DNA from: an uncultured Dysosmobacter sp.
Lineage (GTDB): Bacteria; Bacillota; Clostridia; Oscillospirales; Oscillospiraceae
DNA: 64,000 nucleotides
Assembly: GCA_934565855.1 (NCBI GenBank)
Contig: CAKTIO010000001.1
Coordinates: 372,001 to 436,000 of the forward strand
Direction: 5' to 3'
The position numbers were made by a program, and so were the translations under genes. Below, one piece after another: positions 49,072-59,221 of the stretch. Under the pieces are notes generated by a model, which searched no databases, had not been told where the DNA came from, and saw nothing but the letters and a program-made list of their open reading frames with translations. Position 1 is the first letter of the stretch; the number at the start of each line of letters is the position of its first letter.

Positions 49072-51939
49072 ATGATTTGTGAATTATTCCCATTTCAAAA
49101 ACAGGCGGTCAATGAAATGCGCCTCCGCGTGGCGATGGCGCTGAATAACTATCGCATGCTGAAGATCCCTCAGGTGGTTTCGCTCCAGGCACCAACGGGT
49201 TCTGGCAAAACTATTATCATGTCTGCTCTGATTGAAGATATTTTTTACGGTTCAGAGCAGTTTACTGAACAACCGGAGGCCATTTTTGTATGGCTTTCGG
49301 ATTCTCCACAGCTGAATGAGCAGTCCAAACAGAAGATCGAGCTGAAGGCAGATAAGGTCCGCATGGATCAGTGCGTAGTGATTTCGGATGAATCTTTCGA
49401 CCGAGAGATTCTGGAGGACGGTCATATCTATTTCCTGAACACGCAGAAGCTTGGCAAGGCCGGTAATCTGAGCCGCCATTCGGATACGCGGCAGTATACG
49501 ATTTGGGAGACCATTGAGAATACAGCAAGAGAAAAAGCTGACCGCCTGTATTTCATTATTGATGAGGCACATCGTGGTATGCAGGGACGCCAGGCGGGAA
49601 CGGCAACCACTATCATGCAGCGTTTTATCAAGGGCAGCAGTGAGCAAAATCTGTCGCCCATTCCGGTCGTTATCGGAATGAGTGCAACTGCCGAACGTTT
49701 TAATTCCCTTGTCGGGCAGGCAACAAACTCTACATTGCATAAGGTTGTTATTTCCCCGGCCCAGGTTCGCCAATCCGGATTGCTCAAAGATCGTATTGTA
49801 ATCACTTATCCGGAAGATCCAATCAAACACGGTGACATGGCCGTTCTCCAGGCTGCAACAGACGAATGGCAGGATAAGTGCAAGCACTGGTATCAATATA
49901 CCTATGAGCAACACTACACCAATGTAAATCCGGTGTTTGTTATCCAAGTCTGCGCTGGTTCCGGTACGAAAGTATCTGACACCGATCTGGACGATGTAAT
50001 TGCGAAAATCGAAGAGCGTATGGGCGATAGCTTCAAGGAAAATGAAGTCGTGCATACCTTCGGCTCCACGGGCACATTGTCGATTCACGGATTGACCGTG
50101 CCGCATATCGAGCCATCCGAGATCGCAGAAGATCGCCGCATCCGTGTTGTCTTATTTAAGGAAAATCTGTCCACTGGCTGGGACTGCCCTCGTGCAGAAA
50201 CTATGATGTCCTTCCGACGTGCGGAAGACGCAACCTATATTGCGCAGCTGCTCGGACGTATGGTTCGCACACCGCTTCAGTGTCATGTCCTTGTAGATGA
50301 TTCCTTAAATGATGTGCGGCTATTCCTCCCATATTTCAACCAGGATACCGTTCAAAAGGTCATTGATGAATTGCAGGCAACCGAAGGCGGAGAAATCCCG
50401 ACAGTTGTCGATGGTGAATCTCTGGAAAATCAGACCTATGATATATGGTCGGTTCACAACCAGCGAAAGAAAACGCAAAAACAGACGGTTGGTCAGCTGA
50501 GCATCTTTGATTATCCGAATGGCTTCCAAGAAGAGCCTGCTGCGGCACCTTCCACAGCAGTTGGAGATATGTCAAATTCTGGAGCTGTGGCAGCGAATCA
50601 AGGTGGAGCAGATTCAGAAATTCCCGCAGAAGGACATCGGGCAATTCCGCTGGATACAGCGCCCGGAAATGATGTGCATACAGGTCGAGAAACCGAGGGA
50701 ACCAATGAAGGCAACCAATCTGTGAATAAAGAGCAGCCAGTGCTGACACCGGCTGTATCGCAGATGTCGATGCTTCCAACAATAGATCGTGAAGGAATCA
50801 CAAAGTTCATCAATGAACAGGGATATCTGACTTATGTCGTCCGTGCGGTAAAAATCAACAGCTATTTGAAGTCTTTGATGAGCTTGGCAGGGCTGTTATC
50901 GCAGTTCAATATCTGTATTACGGCGGCTGAGGATGTGAAAAACGATGTTGCTGAACTTATCCGCAACTATGTGAACGGTCTGCATGATGCTGGAAAATAT
51001 GACGAGCTTACAAAGCAAGTCATGGAGATGAAACTGTCTGTTCAGATATTCGATGTTTTCGGTGAGAAAATACAAAACGATAACCAGATAGATATGTTTA
51101 CTGCATCCGAGTCTGACCTTGATCGTCAGCTAAGAGTAGCAGACGCAAAAATGGGTGGATGCGGTTTCCACTTGGCATATGGACGTAAATATATCGACTT
51201 CGACAATCCGAACGCCTTTAAGGTGGATTGCATTCTGTTCGCATTCGACAGCGAGTGTATTGCGGAATTAAATCAATACGCTGAGAAGAAGTTCCATGAA
51301 TTGAATGACCAGTATCGTAAATATATTGTGGCTAAACCGGAGAAATGTCAAAAGCAGTATAGCGATATTGTTGCTAACGGCGATGAAATCAGTAAGCACA
51401 ACTTTACTCTTCCGGAGACAATCAGTGCCAAGGTCGAAGCAGATGGAATAAAGTACACGGATCATCTTTTTGCCAATGCAGATGGAATAGCAAAAATTAA
51501 GTTGAATGGTTGGGAACAGGCTGTTTTGGCAGAAGAGCAAAAACGCAAGGACTATGTTTGCTGGCTGCGGAATCCGTCCCGACAGTCTTGGTCACTGCGG
51601 ATGCCTTATGAAATGGACGGAAAATGCAAGGAGCTTTATCCGGATTTCATCATTGTTCGCCGAGACCCAATTCTCAAGTATATCGTTGATATTTTGGAGC
51701 CGCACAATCCGGATTTCAAGGATAACTTGGGTAAAGCTAAGGGACTTGCAAACTATGCTGCAAATGAACCAAGAATTGGAAGAGTGCAGCTGATACGTAT
51801 TGGAAAAGACGCAGCAGGAGAAAGTCGCTTCAAGAGGCTGGACCTTGCAAAGGGCAGTATCCGCAACAAGGTGCTTGCTGCAATCAATACGGATGAGTTA
51901 GACCATATTTTTGACACAGACGGTGTGTTTGAAGACTAA
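49072..51939 (+). CDS. Type III restriction subunit-like DEAD/DEAH helicase (Res)
   Basis: Protein of 955 residues. Superfamily 2 motifs: Walker A APTGSGKTIIMSA (about 41-53), DEAH box FIIDEAHRGM, motif III IGMSATAERF, and motif V/VI FKENLSTGWDCPRAETMMSFRR with LLGRMVRTP. A low-complexity linker (about 480-580) separates the helicase from a C-terminal region with YPDFIIVRRDPILKYIVDILEPH, resembling a PD-(D/E)xK nuclease core. Its start lies 2 bases after the Mod gene. It should cut or translocate on unmodified DNA. The nuclease lysine position is not the textbook one, so activity is uncertain. Confidence 0.88.
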   Translation: MICELFPFQKQAVNEMRLRVAMALNNYRMLKIPQVVSLQAPTGSGKTIIMSALIEDIFYGSEQFTEQPEAIFVWLSDSPQLNEQSKQKIELKADKVRMDQCVVISDESFDREILEDGHIYFLNTQKLGKAGNLSRHSDTRQYTIWETIENTAREKADRLYFIIDEAHRGMQGRQAGTATTIMQRFIKGSSEQNLSPIPVVIGMSATAERFNSLVGQATNSTLHKVVISPAQVRQSGLLKDRIVITYPEDPIKHGDMAVLQAATDEWQDKCKHWYQYTYEQHYTNVNPVFVIQVCAGSGTKVSDTDLDDVIAKIEERMGDSFKENEVVHTFGSTGTLSIHGLTVPHIEPSEIAEDRRIRVVLFKENLSTGWDCPRAETMMSFRRAEDATYIAQLLGRMVRTPLQCHVLVDDSLNDVRLFLPYFNQDTVQKVIDELQATEGGEIPTVVDGESLENQTYDIWSVHNQRKKTQKQTVGQLSIFDYPNGFQEEPAAAPSTAVGDMSNSGAVAANQGGADSEIPAEGHRAIPLDTAPGNDVHTGRETEGTNEGNQSVNKEQPVLTPAVSQMSMLPTIDREGITKFINEQGYLTYVVRAVKINSYLKSLMSLAGLLSQFNICITAAEDVKNDVAELIRNYVNGLHDAGKYDELTKQVMEMKLSVQIFDVFGEKIQNDNQIDMFTASESDLDRQLRVADAKMGGCGFHLAYGRKYIDFDNPNAFKVDCILFAFDSECIAELNQYAEKKFHELNDQYRKYIVAKPEKCQKQYSDIVANGDEISKHNFTLPETISAKVEADGIKYTDHLFANADGIAKIKLNGWEQAVLAEEQKRKDYVCWLRNPSRQSWSLRMPYEMDGKCKELYPDFIIVRRDPILKYIVDILEPHNPDFKDNLGKAKGLANYAANEPRIGRVQLIRIGKDAAGESRFKRLDLAKGSIRNKVLAAINTDELDHIFDTDGVFED

Positions 51940-51965
51940 ATTTATTATACAGATAGGGGTTCATC

Positions 51966-53267
51966 ATGGAACGTATCAACGCCACAACAGGCTCTTACAA
52001 TTTTATAGATTTATTTGCAGGAGCCGGTGGATTGTCCGAAGGTTTCATCCAAGCGGGCTTTTCACCTGTAGCGCATGTGGAGATGAACCCATATGCTGCT
52101 CAAACATTGGAAACACGAACGGGATACTATTATCTCAAAGCACATGGGAAGCTTGATATCTACAAGGATTATATTAGCGGAAAAATCACCCGCGACGAAT
52201 TTCTGCAACATATTCCCGAGGAGCAGCTACAATCCGTATTTTGCGAAACGATGTCAAATGAAAGTCTTCCAAGGCTATTTGAAAATATAGATAGGATCCT
52301 TACGCAAAGAGGTATCAAGCAAGTAGATGTCATTATTGGTGGACCGCCTTGCCAAGCATATTCTTTGGTGGGAAGAGCGCAAAGCAAGCATATGGAAACG
52401 CCGATGTCGGCAGATCCCAGAAACGATCTCTATAAGCTGTATGCGAGATTCCTTCAGAAATATCAGCCAAAGATGTTCGTTTTTGAGAATGTTATGGGAA
52501 TCAAGTCAGCAAACGGTGGTGCAACTTGGCTGAAAGTACAGGAAGCACTGCGTTCCGTTGGCTATGAAATTGAATGCCATGAGCAAAATTCAAAGAATTT
52601 TGGTGTGCTGCAAAACCGAAGAAGAATGATCATTGTCGGGTGGCTGAAGAATAGCGGGCTTTCTTATCCGCAGTTTGAGCAGACAATTGCGGATGCCACG
52701 GTTAATGATATTCTCAGTGATCTGCCAGCATTGCAGCCAGGAGGGAAATCGGGTGAATACAGATCAGATGATTTCAGCGATTATTTAAGAAGCACTGGAA
52801 TCCGCAAGGATTCTGACATTCTGACTCATCATTGTGCAAGACCCAATAAAGACAGGGATATTGAGATTTATCGGCGTACAATTGAACTCTGGAATGATGG
52901 GCACAAACGTCTGAACTATAATGATCTGCCGGATGAACTGAAGACACATAAAAACCGGAAATCGTTTCTGGATCGATTTAAAGTTGTAGAGGGCGACGAG
53001 GCGTACTGTCACACCATGTTGGCTCATATCTCAAAAGATGGACATTACTTTATTCATCCGGATATTGAGCAACACCGTTCCATTACTGTCCGGGAGGCCG
53101 CTCGCATCCAATCGTTTCCGGATGATTATTTCTTCGAAGGCCCGAGAACGGCTCAATTTGTACAGATAGGCAATGCCGTTCCTACGTTAATGGCTAAAGG
53201 CATCGCAGAAGGAATCGCCAATGAATTAAGTAAGGAGGGTATCGATGGAAAGCAATCTCCTACTTGA
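51966..53267 (+). CDS. drmMII: C5-cytosine DNA methyltransferase (DrmMII-like)
   Basis: Protein of 433 residues with all main motifs: I FIDLFAGAGGLSEGF, IV GGPPCQAYSLVGRAQ with the catalytic cysteine near residue 123, VI FVFENVMGIKS, VIII QNRRRMIIVGW and X FVQIGNAVPTLMAKGIAEGI. It methylates cytosine to protect host DNA. The SNF2 helicase gene begins 23 bases before its stop, so the two are translationally coupled. A cytosine methylase is the hallmark of class 2 DISARM, but the coupled SNF2 gene is a class 1 hallmark. Confidence 0.93.
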   Translation: MERINATTGSYNFIDLFAGAGGLSEGFIQAGFSPVAHVEMNPYAAQTLETRTGYYYLKAHGKLDIYKDYISGKITRDEFLQHIPEEQLQSVFCETMSNESLPRLFENIDRILTQRGIKQVDVIIGGPPCQAYSLVGRAQSKHMETPMSADPRNDLYKLYARFLQKYQPKMFVFENVMGIKSANGGATWLKVQEALRSVGYEIECHEQNSKNFGVLQNRRRMIIVGWLKNSGLSYPQFEQTIADATVNDILSDLPALQPGGKSGEYRSDDFSDYLRSTGIRKDSDILTHHCARPNKDRDIEIYRRTIELWNDGHKRLNYNDLPDELKTHKNRKSFLDRFKVVEGDEAYCHTMLAHISKDGHYFIHPDIEQHRSITVREAARIQSFPDDYFFEGPRTAQFVQIGNAVPTLMAKGIAEGIANELSKEGIDGKQSPT

Positions 53268-55863
53268 ACAATATAGCTGGTATAAGAAGCAACAATTGGC
53301 CAAGGCACCATTTGAATGTCTGTTGAATGCAGATATTGAGCCAAATCCCCATCAGGTCAATGCCTTTTGTGCGGCCATTCAAGCATTAAAGACAGGCGGC
53401 ATCATTCTGGCAGATGAGGTTGGTCTGGGCAAAACAATCGAAGCTGGGTTGGTGCTTAATTATGTTCTGGACAACGGAGCAAAAAAAGTACTGATTTCTC
53501 TTCCTGCTACTTTGAGAAAACAATGGGAAGTAGAGCTTTTGGAGAAGTTTGGTCGCCAAGCTGTTATTCTGGATCGGTACACGGTTGAGCATGATCTTGC
53601 CAATGTACGAACTCACCTCGGAAACGCAGATGAGGTTAGTATTGTCATTGCTTCCTATGATTATTCATCGAAACTAATTAAGCGCTTTCCTCATGTCAAA
53701 TGGGACTTCTTGATTATTGATGAGGCTCATAATCTGCGGAATGTTTTTCATGGCACAAAGCGTGCAAAAAATCTTTATGATTTGACACATGGGATTCCTA
53801 AAATTCTTTTGACTGCTACGCCGATACAGAATTCCCTTACAGATCTTCATGGACTGGTTTCCTTTATCGATCCACGTATTTTCGGGTCAGAAAAGGTTTT
53901 CAACCGTCGATTTGTGGATGGCTGTGATTATGAGGAATTGAAACAGGAACTTCTTCCGGTGTTATATCGCACCCTTCGGCGCGATGTTGGAAAATACATG
54001 GCCTTCAGCAAGAGAACCTGTATTACGGTCGATTTCCATTTGAGCGCAGAAGAAAAAGAACTCTATGATGTGACCAATGATTTTCTGCGTCGTGATCCGC
54101 TGTATTCTATTCCGAATGCGAATCGTGGGCTGATTATTCTTGTTATTCGAAAGTTGCTTGCATCTTCCAGCTTTGCTTTGATAGAGACCTTTGAAGTATT
54201 AGAAAAACGTCTTGAAAAACTCTATGAAGGCACTAAATCTGCTTATGCCCAGGAGGGATTCGATTTATTCTGGGGGTTTGTGGAAGATGAAATCGACGAG
54301 GATGGCTTCAACGAATACGATGATGAAGAAACAGCAGAGAAGAAACAGGCTATTCAAGCTGAACTTAAGATTGTAAGGCATATTCTTGAAATGGCAAGGG
54401 CTATAAAGACGAATGCAAAGATTGTCGCGTTGAGGGAAGCACTGAAATCCGCATTTGACCATCAGATTTCTGAGGAATTGAATCAGAAGGCTGTCATCTT
54501 TACAGAGTCGAAGCGAACACAAAAATATATAGCCGCAGAACTAAGAAAATCTGGCTATAGCGAGGAGAATATCCTTCTTTTTAATGGTGACTTTGATGAT
54601 GCCATGACGAAGGAAATCTTTCGGACATGGCAGGTCAAGAATTTTGGTAAAACAAACTATGGCAGAAGTGTGGAATATAAGCACGCAATTGTCGATTATT
54701 TCAAGAGCCATGCTAAGATTTTGATTGTTACAGATGCTGGTTCAGAGGGTCTAAATCTACAATTTTGCAACACAGTCATTAACTATGACCTGCCTTGGAA
54801 TCCGCAGAAAATTGAGCAGAGAATTGGCCGTTGTCATCGCTATGGACAAACTCACGATGTCGTAGCAATCAATCTGTTGAATACAGATAATGAAGCAGAT
54901 CGCAGAGTATATGATATACTTTCTAAGAAATTTGAACTGTTTGAGGGCGTGTTTGGTGCATCGGATGTTGCGCTAGGTGCACTTGAATCTGGTGTAAGTT
55001 TTGAAAAGCGTATTCTGGATATTTACCAGAATTGTAAAAATATCACTGCGATAAGGAAAGCATTTGCAGCTTTGAACAGGCAGCTAGATGCAAGGAAGAA
55101 TGCTCACGCAGCAGAGCTTCGCTCAATTCTGCTTACAGAAAGTAGAGAGGCGAAGGGGCAAGCGTTGGAAAAGACCAAGGCTGATATCGATAAATATCTA
55201 CGGGATGTTGAATATTGGAGCCAGTTTGAAGAACCGGAAGTGGATCACAAGCTACATTACTGGAAAATCGACAACTGGGGTGAAAAGATATTTGGTTCAC
55301 ATGGCGTTTTGTTTCTTGGAGCATTCATGGACAATACAAAACTCCTCTTCCCAGTTTTACTACTTTGTGATGAAAATGGTGAGTATATCAATTTTACTGA
55401 AGATGAGATTGTCTCCGCACTGGAAGAGGCTAATGATTCGGATGTCCGCTATTTTAAGCCGACAGCTGAAGAACAATCTTATTTTCACCGAATTTATGCT
55501 CGCTTAATTTCAGAGGTTCAGGATCAACATGATAAAACGGTAGCTCCTACTATCGCATATAACAAAAAGAAGATTGAAAACTGGGTCGATGTCCAACAAG
55601 AGCAGCTTCATGTTCAGCTTACGGATGCTCAAAAAGAAGTTGAGGAGTACATACTTGCTGAAATGGCGGCTACTGACACGCTGAAAAAAAAGGATATCCG
55701 AAAAAAAGCGGCTGAAGCGAAGAAAAAGATGGATAAGCTGCAACACGACCTGCCTAAGCGCAGAAAAGAGATTCAAGACGAGGCGCAGGCTGAAATTGAT
55801 CGATTTAATCAGTCTCAGGAAATCAATCCATTGCTTCTGATTAACATTGTCCTTAAATTTTAA
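53245..55863 (+). CDS. drmD: SNF2-family helicase (DrmD-like)
   Basis: Protein of 872 residues. SNF2 motifs: I ILADEVGLGKTIEAGL (about 53-68), DEAH box FLIIDEAHNLRN, III LTATPIQNSL, V VTDAGSEGLNLQFC and VI PQKIEQRIGRCHRYGQ. The C-terminal ~170 residues are coiled-coil-like and Lys/Glu-rich (KKDIRKKAAEAKKKMDKLQ). It overlaps the cytosine methylase by 23 bases and precedes drmA by 13 bases, which fits DrmD of class 1 DISARM. The alternative is a generic SNF2 helicase in a defence island, but the following drmABC make DrmD the better call. Confidence 0.87.
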   Translation: MESNLLLEQYSWYKKQQLAKAPFECLLNADIEPNPHQVNAFCAAIQALKTGGIILADEVGLGKTIEAGLVLNYVLDNGAKKVLISLPATLRKQWEVELLEKFGRQAVILDRYTVEHDLANVRTHLGNADEVSIVIASYDYSSKLIKRFPHVKWDFLIIDEAHNLRNVFHGTKRAKNLYDLTHGIPKILLTATPIQNSLTDLHGLVSFIDPRIFGSEKVFNRRFVDGCDYEELKQELLPVLYRTLRRDVGKYMAFSKRTCITVDFHLSAEEKELYDVTNDFLRRDPLYSIPNANRGLIILVIRKLLASSSFALIETFEVLEKRLEKLYEGTKSAYAQEGFDLFWGFVEDEIDEDGFNEYDDEETAEKKQAIQAELKIVRHILEMARAIKTNAKIVALREALKSAFDHQISEELNQKAVIFTESKRTQKYIAAELRKSGYSEENILLFNGDFDDAMTKEIFRTWQVKNFGKTNYGRSVEYKHAIVDYFKSHAKILIVTDAGSEGLNLQFCNTVINYDLPWNPQKIEQRIGRCHRYGQTHDVVAINLLNTDNEADRRVYDILSKKFELFEGVFGASDVALGALESGVSFEKRILDIYQNCKNITAIRKAFAALNRQLDARKNAHAAELRSILLTESREAKGQALEKTKADIDKYLRDVEYWSQFEEPEVDHKLHYWKIDNWGEKIFGSHGVLFLGAFMDNTKLLFPVLLLCDENGEYINFTEDEIVSALEEANDSDVRYFKPTAEEQSYFHRIYARLISEVQDQHDKTVAPTIAYNKKKIENWVDVQQEQLHVQLTDAQKEVEEYILAEMAATDTLKKKDIRKKAAEAKKKMDKLQHDLPKRRKEIQDEAQAEIDRFNQSQEINPLLLINIVLKF

Positions 55864-55876
55864 CAGGAGGCACCAC

Positions 55877-58800
55877 ATGGCAGATAGATTTAAGTTTGCT
55901 GAGGTTCGCCAAGAAGTCATAGAAATGTTAAAGAAAGACTTGTTGGGACCGAGTAGTGAAAATGAAATACTGAATCAAAACCCGCGCTTTGAATATATCG
56001 TGGGTATGCTTGCGCCACAAACCAGTGAAAATGATTCGAATGAGCAGGAAGTCGATGGAGATGCTTCTTTCGAAGGGGATGCAGATTATACTGCGGGCGA
56101 AGACGATGATAATGCGCCGGTCTTTACAAATCGATTTAAAACACCGTCTTCCATTGGCATCAGCTTTTACCTAGAAAGTAGTACAAAATCTTTCAATGTG
56201 GATGTGACTTGGGGCGATTACACCAAAGCTTCTGATAAAACCACTAACAAAGAGGGAAAAAAAGTTGATGTAAGCACGTATACACGTCATCCGCAGAAAG
56301 AGACAATTGTTATTGATCTGCAAGAGTTTAGTAAGAACAAAGAATACCCTTTGGTTTGTGATTCAAATGTTGTTATATATATTTCTAAAATCGGCCTCAA
56401 GCAGGGGTATACCTTGGTAACAGCATATGTTATCAACAAGCGCAAAAATCCTGAGAGTGATATTGCTGGAATGATGTTCCAAGTCAACTTGCGTGCCTAT
56501 TCCCAGGACAAAATGGATATCTTTGTGGCAGAACACATATGCAGAAAAATCCTTGCTGTCGATGAATTTTACTTTGCCCAGCGACCTATTTTAGGAAGGG
56601 GACGTGGTTGCGCAGCAACTTGGAAAGCCAATAAAAATGGACGTGCTTCTGAAATTGTATCGACATTTATTCCAGAGTACGAATTTCCAGGTGTTAGCGC
56701 TGCTTTGGAAGGATTTGACCCGTTCTTCTTCTCTATGAGAACTCTTTCTGTTGCAAAGAAAAAAGATGACATCATTACTCGACTGAATGTCTTGGCAGAC
56801 TCCTATGAGGATTGGATTCAGAAAAAATTGGTTCATGATTCAAAAATGGATGATGCTAAGTTCAAGAAAGAGATTGGCGACACAGTAATAAATAAATGTA
56901 TAGAAGCTCTTGGAAGAATCCGCGCGGGCATTCAGCTACTTGTAGAGGATGATATTTCGTTTGATGCCTTTTGCTTTATGAATCGTTCTATGATTCTTCA
57001 GAGAAATATTATGAATTTCGCTAAGAAGCATGGAGCCGGTATCGAATGTTCCTTTAGGGATTTTGTGGATCCTCGTAATCCTTCCAATAATTTTGGATGG
57101 AGACCTTTCCAGATTGCTTTTATTCTCATGAATCTAAAAGGTATTGTAGATCCGGAACATGATAACCGTGAAGTCGTGGATCTTCTATACTTTCCGACTG
57201 GTGGAGGTAAAACTGAGGCATATCTGGGTCTTATGGCATTTGTTATTGCAAATAGAAGGCTGCGTGCTGACGAGAACGATGAATACAATCGTGACGGCGG
57301 TGTAACTGCAATCTTGCGTTATACTTTGCGCCTACTTACTACGCAACAGAGAGATCGTATCACCAAGATGATTCTGGCTGCGGAACTCATCCGACAAAAA
57401 GAATATCCGAAATACGGAAAAGAACCTATCAGTATTGGTTTCTGGGTTGGTGGTACTGTGACTCCGAACACCTTTAAAGAATTGGAAGAAGATCCGGAGG
57501 ATCCAGCTAAAACAAGAACAGCAAGAAGCAAGAAAAACGCTATCTACAAACAGTTGCTTACATGTCCATTCTGCGGGAAGCCGCTTACAGAGGAAAATTT
57601 TTATATAGATATTCCTACAAAATCGGTTAGCATCTATTGTTCGGATGATAAATGTATGTTCTATAGGTACAAGCCTAGCAATAAGATGAAAATCCCGGTT
57701 TATCTGGTAGATGAAGAAATTTATGCTAAATGCCCGACCATTATTCTGTCAACAGTTGATAAGTTTGCCCGCCTTCCGTGGGATGTGAATACAAATGCTC
57801 TGTTTGGTCGCGTTGATAGAATTTGCAGTCGCGATGGCTATGTTGCTATTGGAGCAGACCATGCTCGGCATAATCGTACAGAAGAGTTACCCACAGCTAC
57901 TCTTAGATCGATTAAACCATTCCTTCCGCCGGAGCTGATTATCCAAGATGAGCTGCATCTTATCACAGGACCTCTGGGAACCGTATACGGTGCATATGAA
58001 ACAGTTATTGAAGATCTGTGTTCCTATACGATAGGAGAAAAGAAAATAAAGCCAAAGTATGTTGTTTCTACGGCAACTATCAAAAATGCTGCTGAGCAGA
58101 CAAAATGCTTATATGGCAGAAAAGTAACTGCGCAATTTCCACCAAATGGGTTTGAAATCGGTGACAGTTTCTATATTCGTGAGGTACCGGTCGAACAAGA
58201 TCCGTTTAGAAGATACGTTGGTGTCTGCGCACCAGGCCAGTCTGTAAAGACAGCTTTACTGCGTGTATATTCGATTATCCTTCAAAGTGCTTATAATCTT
58301 TCACTGGATGATGAGTACAAGGATGTTATTGACCCTTACTATACCCTTGTTGGGTATTATAACAGTATTCGAGAACTCGGCGGTGCCGTTCGATTGCTAC
58401 AGGATGATATTCCTGACAGAATTCAGCGTATTAAGAAAAAATATGGAATGAGTAGGCAGCGTTTCCTTAATCATAAGGTTGAAATTACTTCTCGCATGTC
58501 TTCTTATGACATTCCGAAGAAACTAAGTCAGTTGGAAACTCCATATACAGATAGAAATTGCTTAGATACGGCAATTGCAACTAATATGATTGCTGTTGGT
58601 ATGGATGTGGATCGGCTTGGTCTCATGGTGGTAACTGGTCAGCCGAAACAGAACTCCGAATACATTCAGGCAACTAGCCGTATCGGGCGTTCTTATCCAG
58701 GCCTAGTAGTTACGCTATATAACCCTTATCGCCCCCGCGACTTGTCGCATTATGAGAATTTTACCGGTTATCATGCTCAGCTATATCGTTTTGTTGAAGG

Positions 58801-59215
58801 CACAACAGCAACACCGTTTTCTGCACGTGCAAGAGATCGCGTGCTGCATGCACTGGTTATTTCTGCAATTCGTTTACATTATCCGGAATTTGCAAGCAAT
58901 GATGGAGCAGCAGCTATTGATAAACTAACCGATGAGCAGCTTAATAAAGTGAAGGCTCTTATCATGAATCGATTGAACATCATCAAGCCTTCTGCTAAGG
59001 CAGATGCCGAACATGAGATTGATGATTTTATAAGCAATTGGAAACTGCTGGCAACTCAATCCAAGGAACTTAGATACTATGTCTATACAACTAAAACGTA
59101 TAATCGCCTAATGAACACGTATGGCGAAGTTTGTACTGATCTTGAAAAGCCGACTCTTCGTTCTATGCGTGATGTTGAGAGTGCAGCAAATATGTTCTAT
59201 TACACGGAGGACTAA
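55877..59215 (+). CDS. drmA: DISARM helicase DrmA
   Basis: Protein of 1112 residues. The N-terminus VRQEVIEMLKKDLLGPSSENE, then FEYIVGMLAPQ, is the DrmA signature. An acidic stretch (about 50-80) follows. Helicase motifs: Walker A LYFPTGGGKTEAYLG (about 436-450), Walker B-like IIQDELHLITGPLG, III VVSTATIKNA and VI YIQATSRIGRSYPGL. A four-cysteine zinc site (CPFCGKPL ... YCSDDKCMF) lies between motifs I and II. ATG 55877 has ACAGGAGG upstream, so the ten extra N-terminal residues of the longer frame are not used. DrmA binds and unwinds incoming DNA with DrmB. Confidence 0.93.
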   Translation: MADRFKFAEVRQEVIEMLKKDLLGPSSENEILNQNPRFEYIVGMLAPQTSENDSNEQEVDGDASFEGDADYTAGEDDDNAPVFTNRFKTPSSIGISFYLESSTKSFNVDVTWGDYTKASDKTTNKEGKKVDVSTYTRHPQKETIVIDLQEFSKNKEYPLVCDSNVVIYISKIGLKQGYTLVTAYVINKRKNPESDIAGMMFQVNLRAYSQDKMDIFVAEHICRKILAVDEFYFAQRPILGRGRGCAATWKANKNGRASEIVSTFIPEYEFPGVSAALEGFDPFFFSMRTLSVAKKKDDIITRLNVLADSYEDWIQKKLVHDSKMDDAKFKKEIGDTVINKCIEALGRIRAGIQLLVEDDISFDAFCFMNRSMILQRNIMNFAKKHGAGIECSFRDFVDPRNPSNNFGWRPFQIAFILMNLKGIVDPEHDNREVVDLLYFPTGGGKTEAYLGLMAFVIANRRLRADENDEYNRDGGVTAILRYTLRLLTTQQRDRITKMILAAELIRQKEYPKYGKEPISIGFWVGGTVTPNTFKELEEDPEDPAKTRTARSKKNAIYKQLLTCPFCGKPLTEENFYIDIPTKSVSIYCSDDKCMFYRYKPSNKMKIPVYLVDEEIYAKCPTIILSTVDKFARLPWDVNTNALFGRVDRICSRDGYVAIGADHARHNRTEELPTATLRSIKPFLPPELIIQDELHLITGPLGTVYGAYETVIEDLCSYTIGEKKIKPKYVVSTATIKNAAEQTKCLYGRKVTAQFPPNGFEIGDSFYIREVPVEQDPFRRYVGVCAPGQSVKTALLRVYSIILQSAYNLSLDDEYKDVIDPYYTLVGYYNSIRELGGAVRLLQDDIPDRIQRIKKKYGMSRQRFLNHKVEITSRMSSYDIPKKLSQLETPYTDRNCLDTAIATNMIAVGMDVDRLGLMVVTGQPKQNSEYIQATSRIGRSYPGLVVTLYNPYRPRDLSHYENFTGYHAQLYRFVEGTTATPFSARARDRVLHALVISAIRLHYPEFASNDGAAAIDKLTDEQLNKVKALIMNRLNIIKPSAKADAEHEIDDFISNWKLLATQSKELRYYVYTTKTYNRLMNTYGEVCTDLEKPTLRSMRDVESAANMFYYTED

Positions 59216-59221
59216 AAGCCT

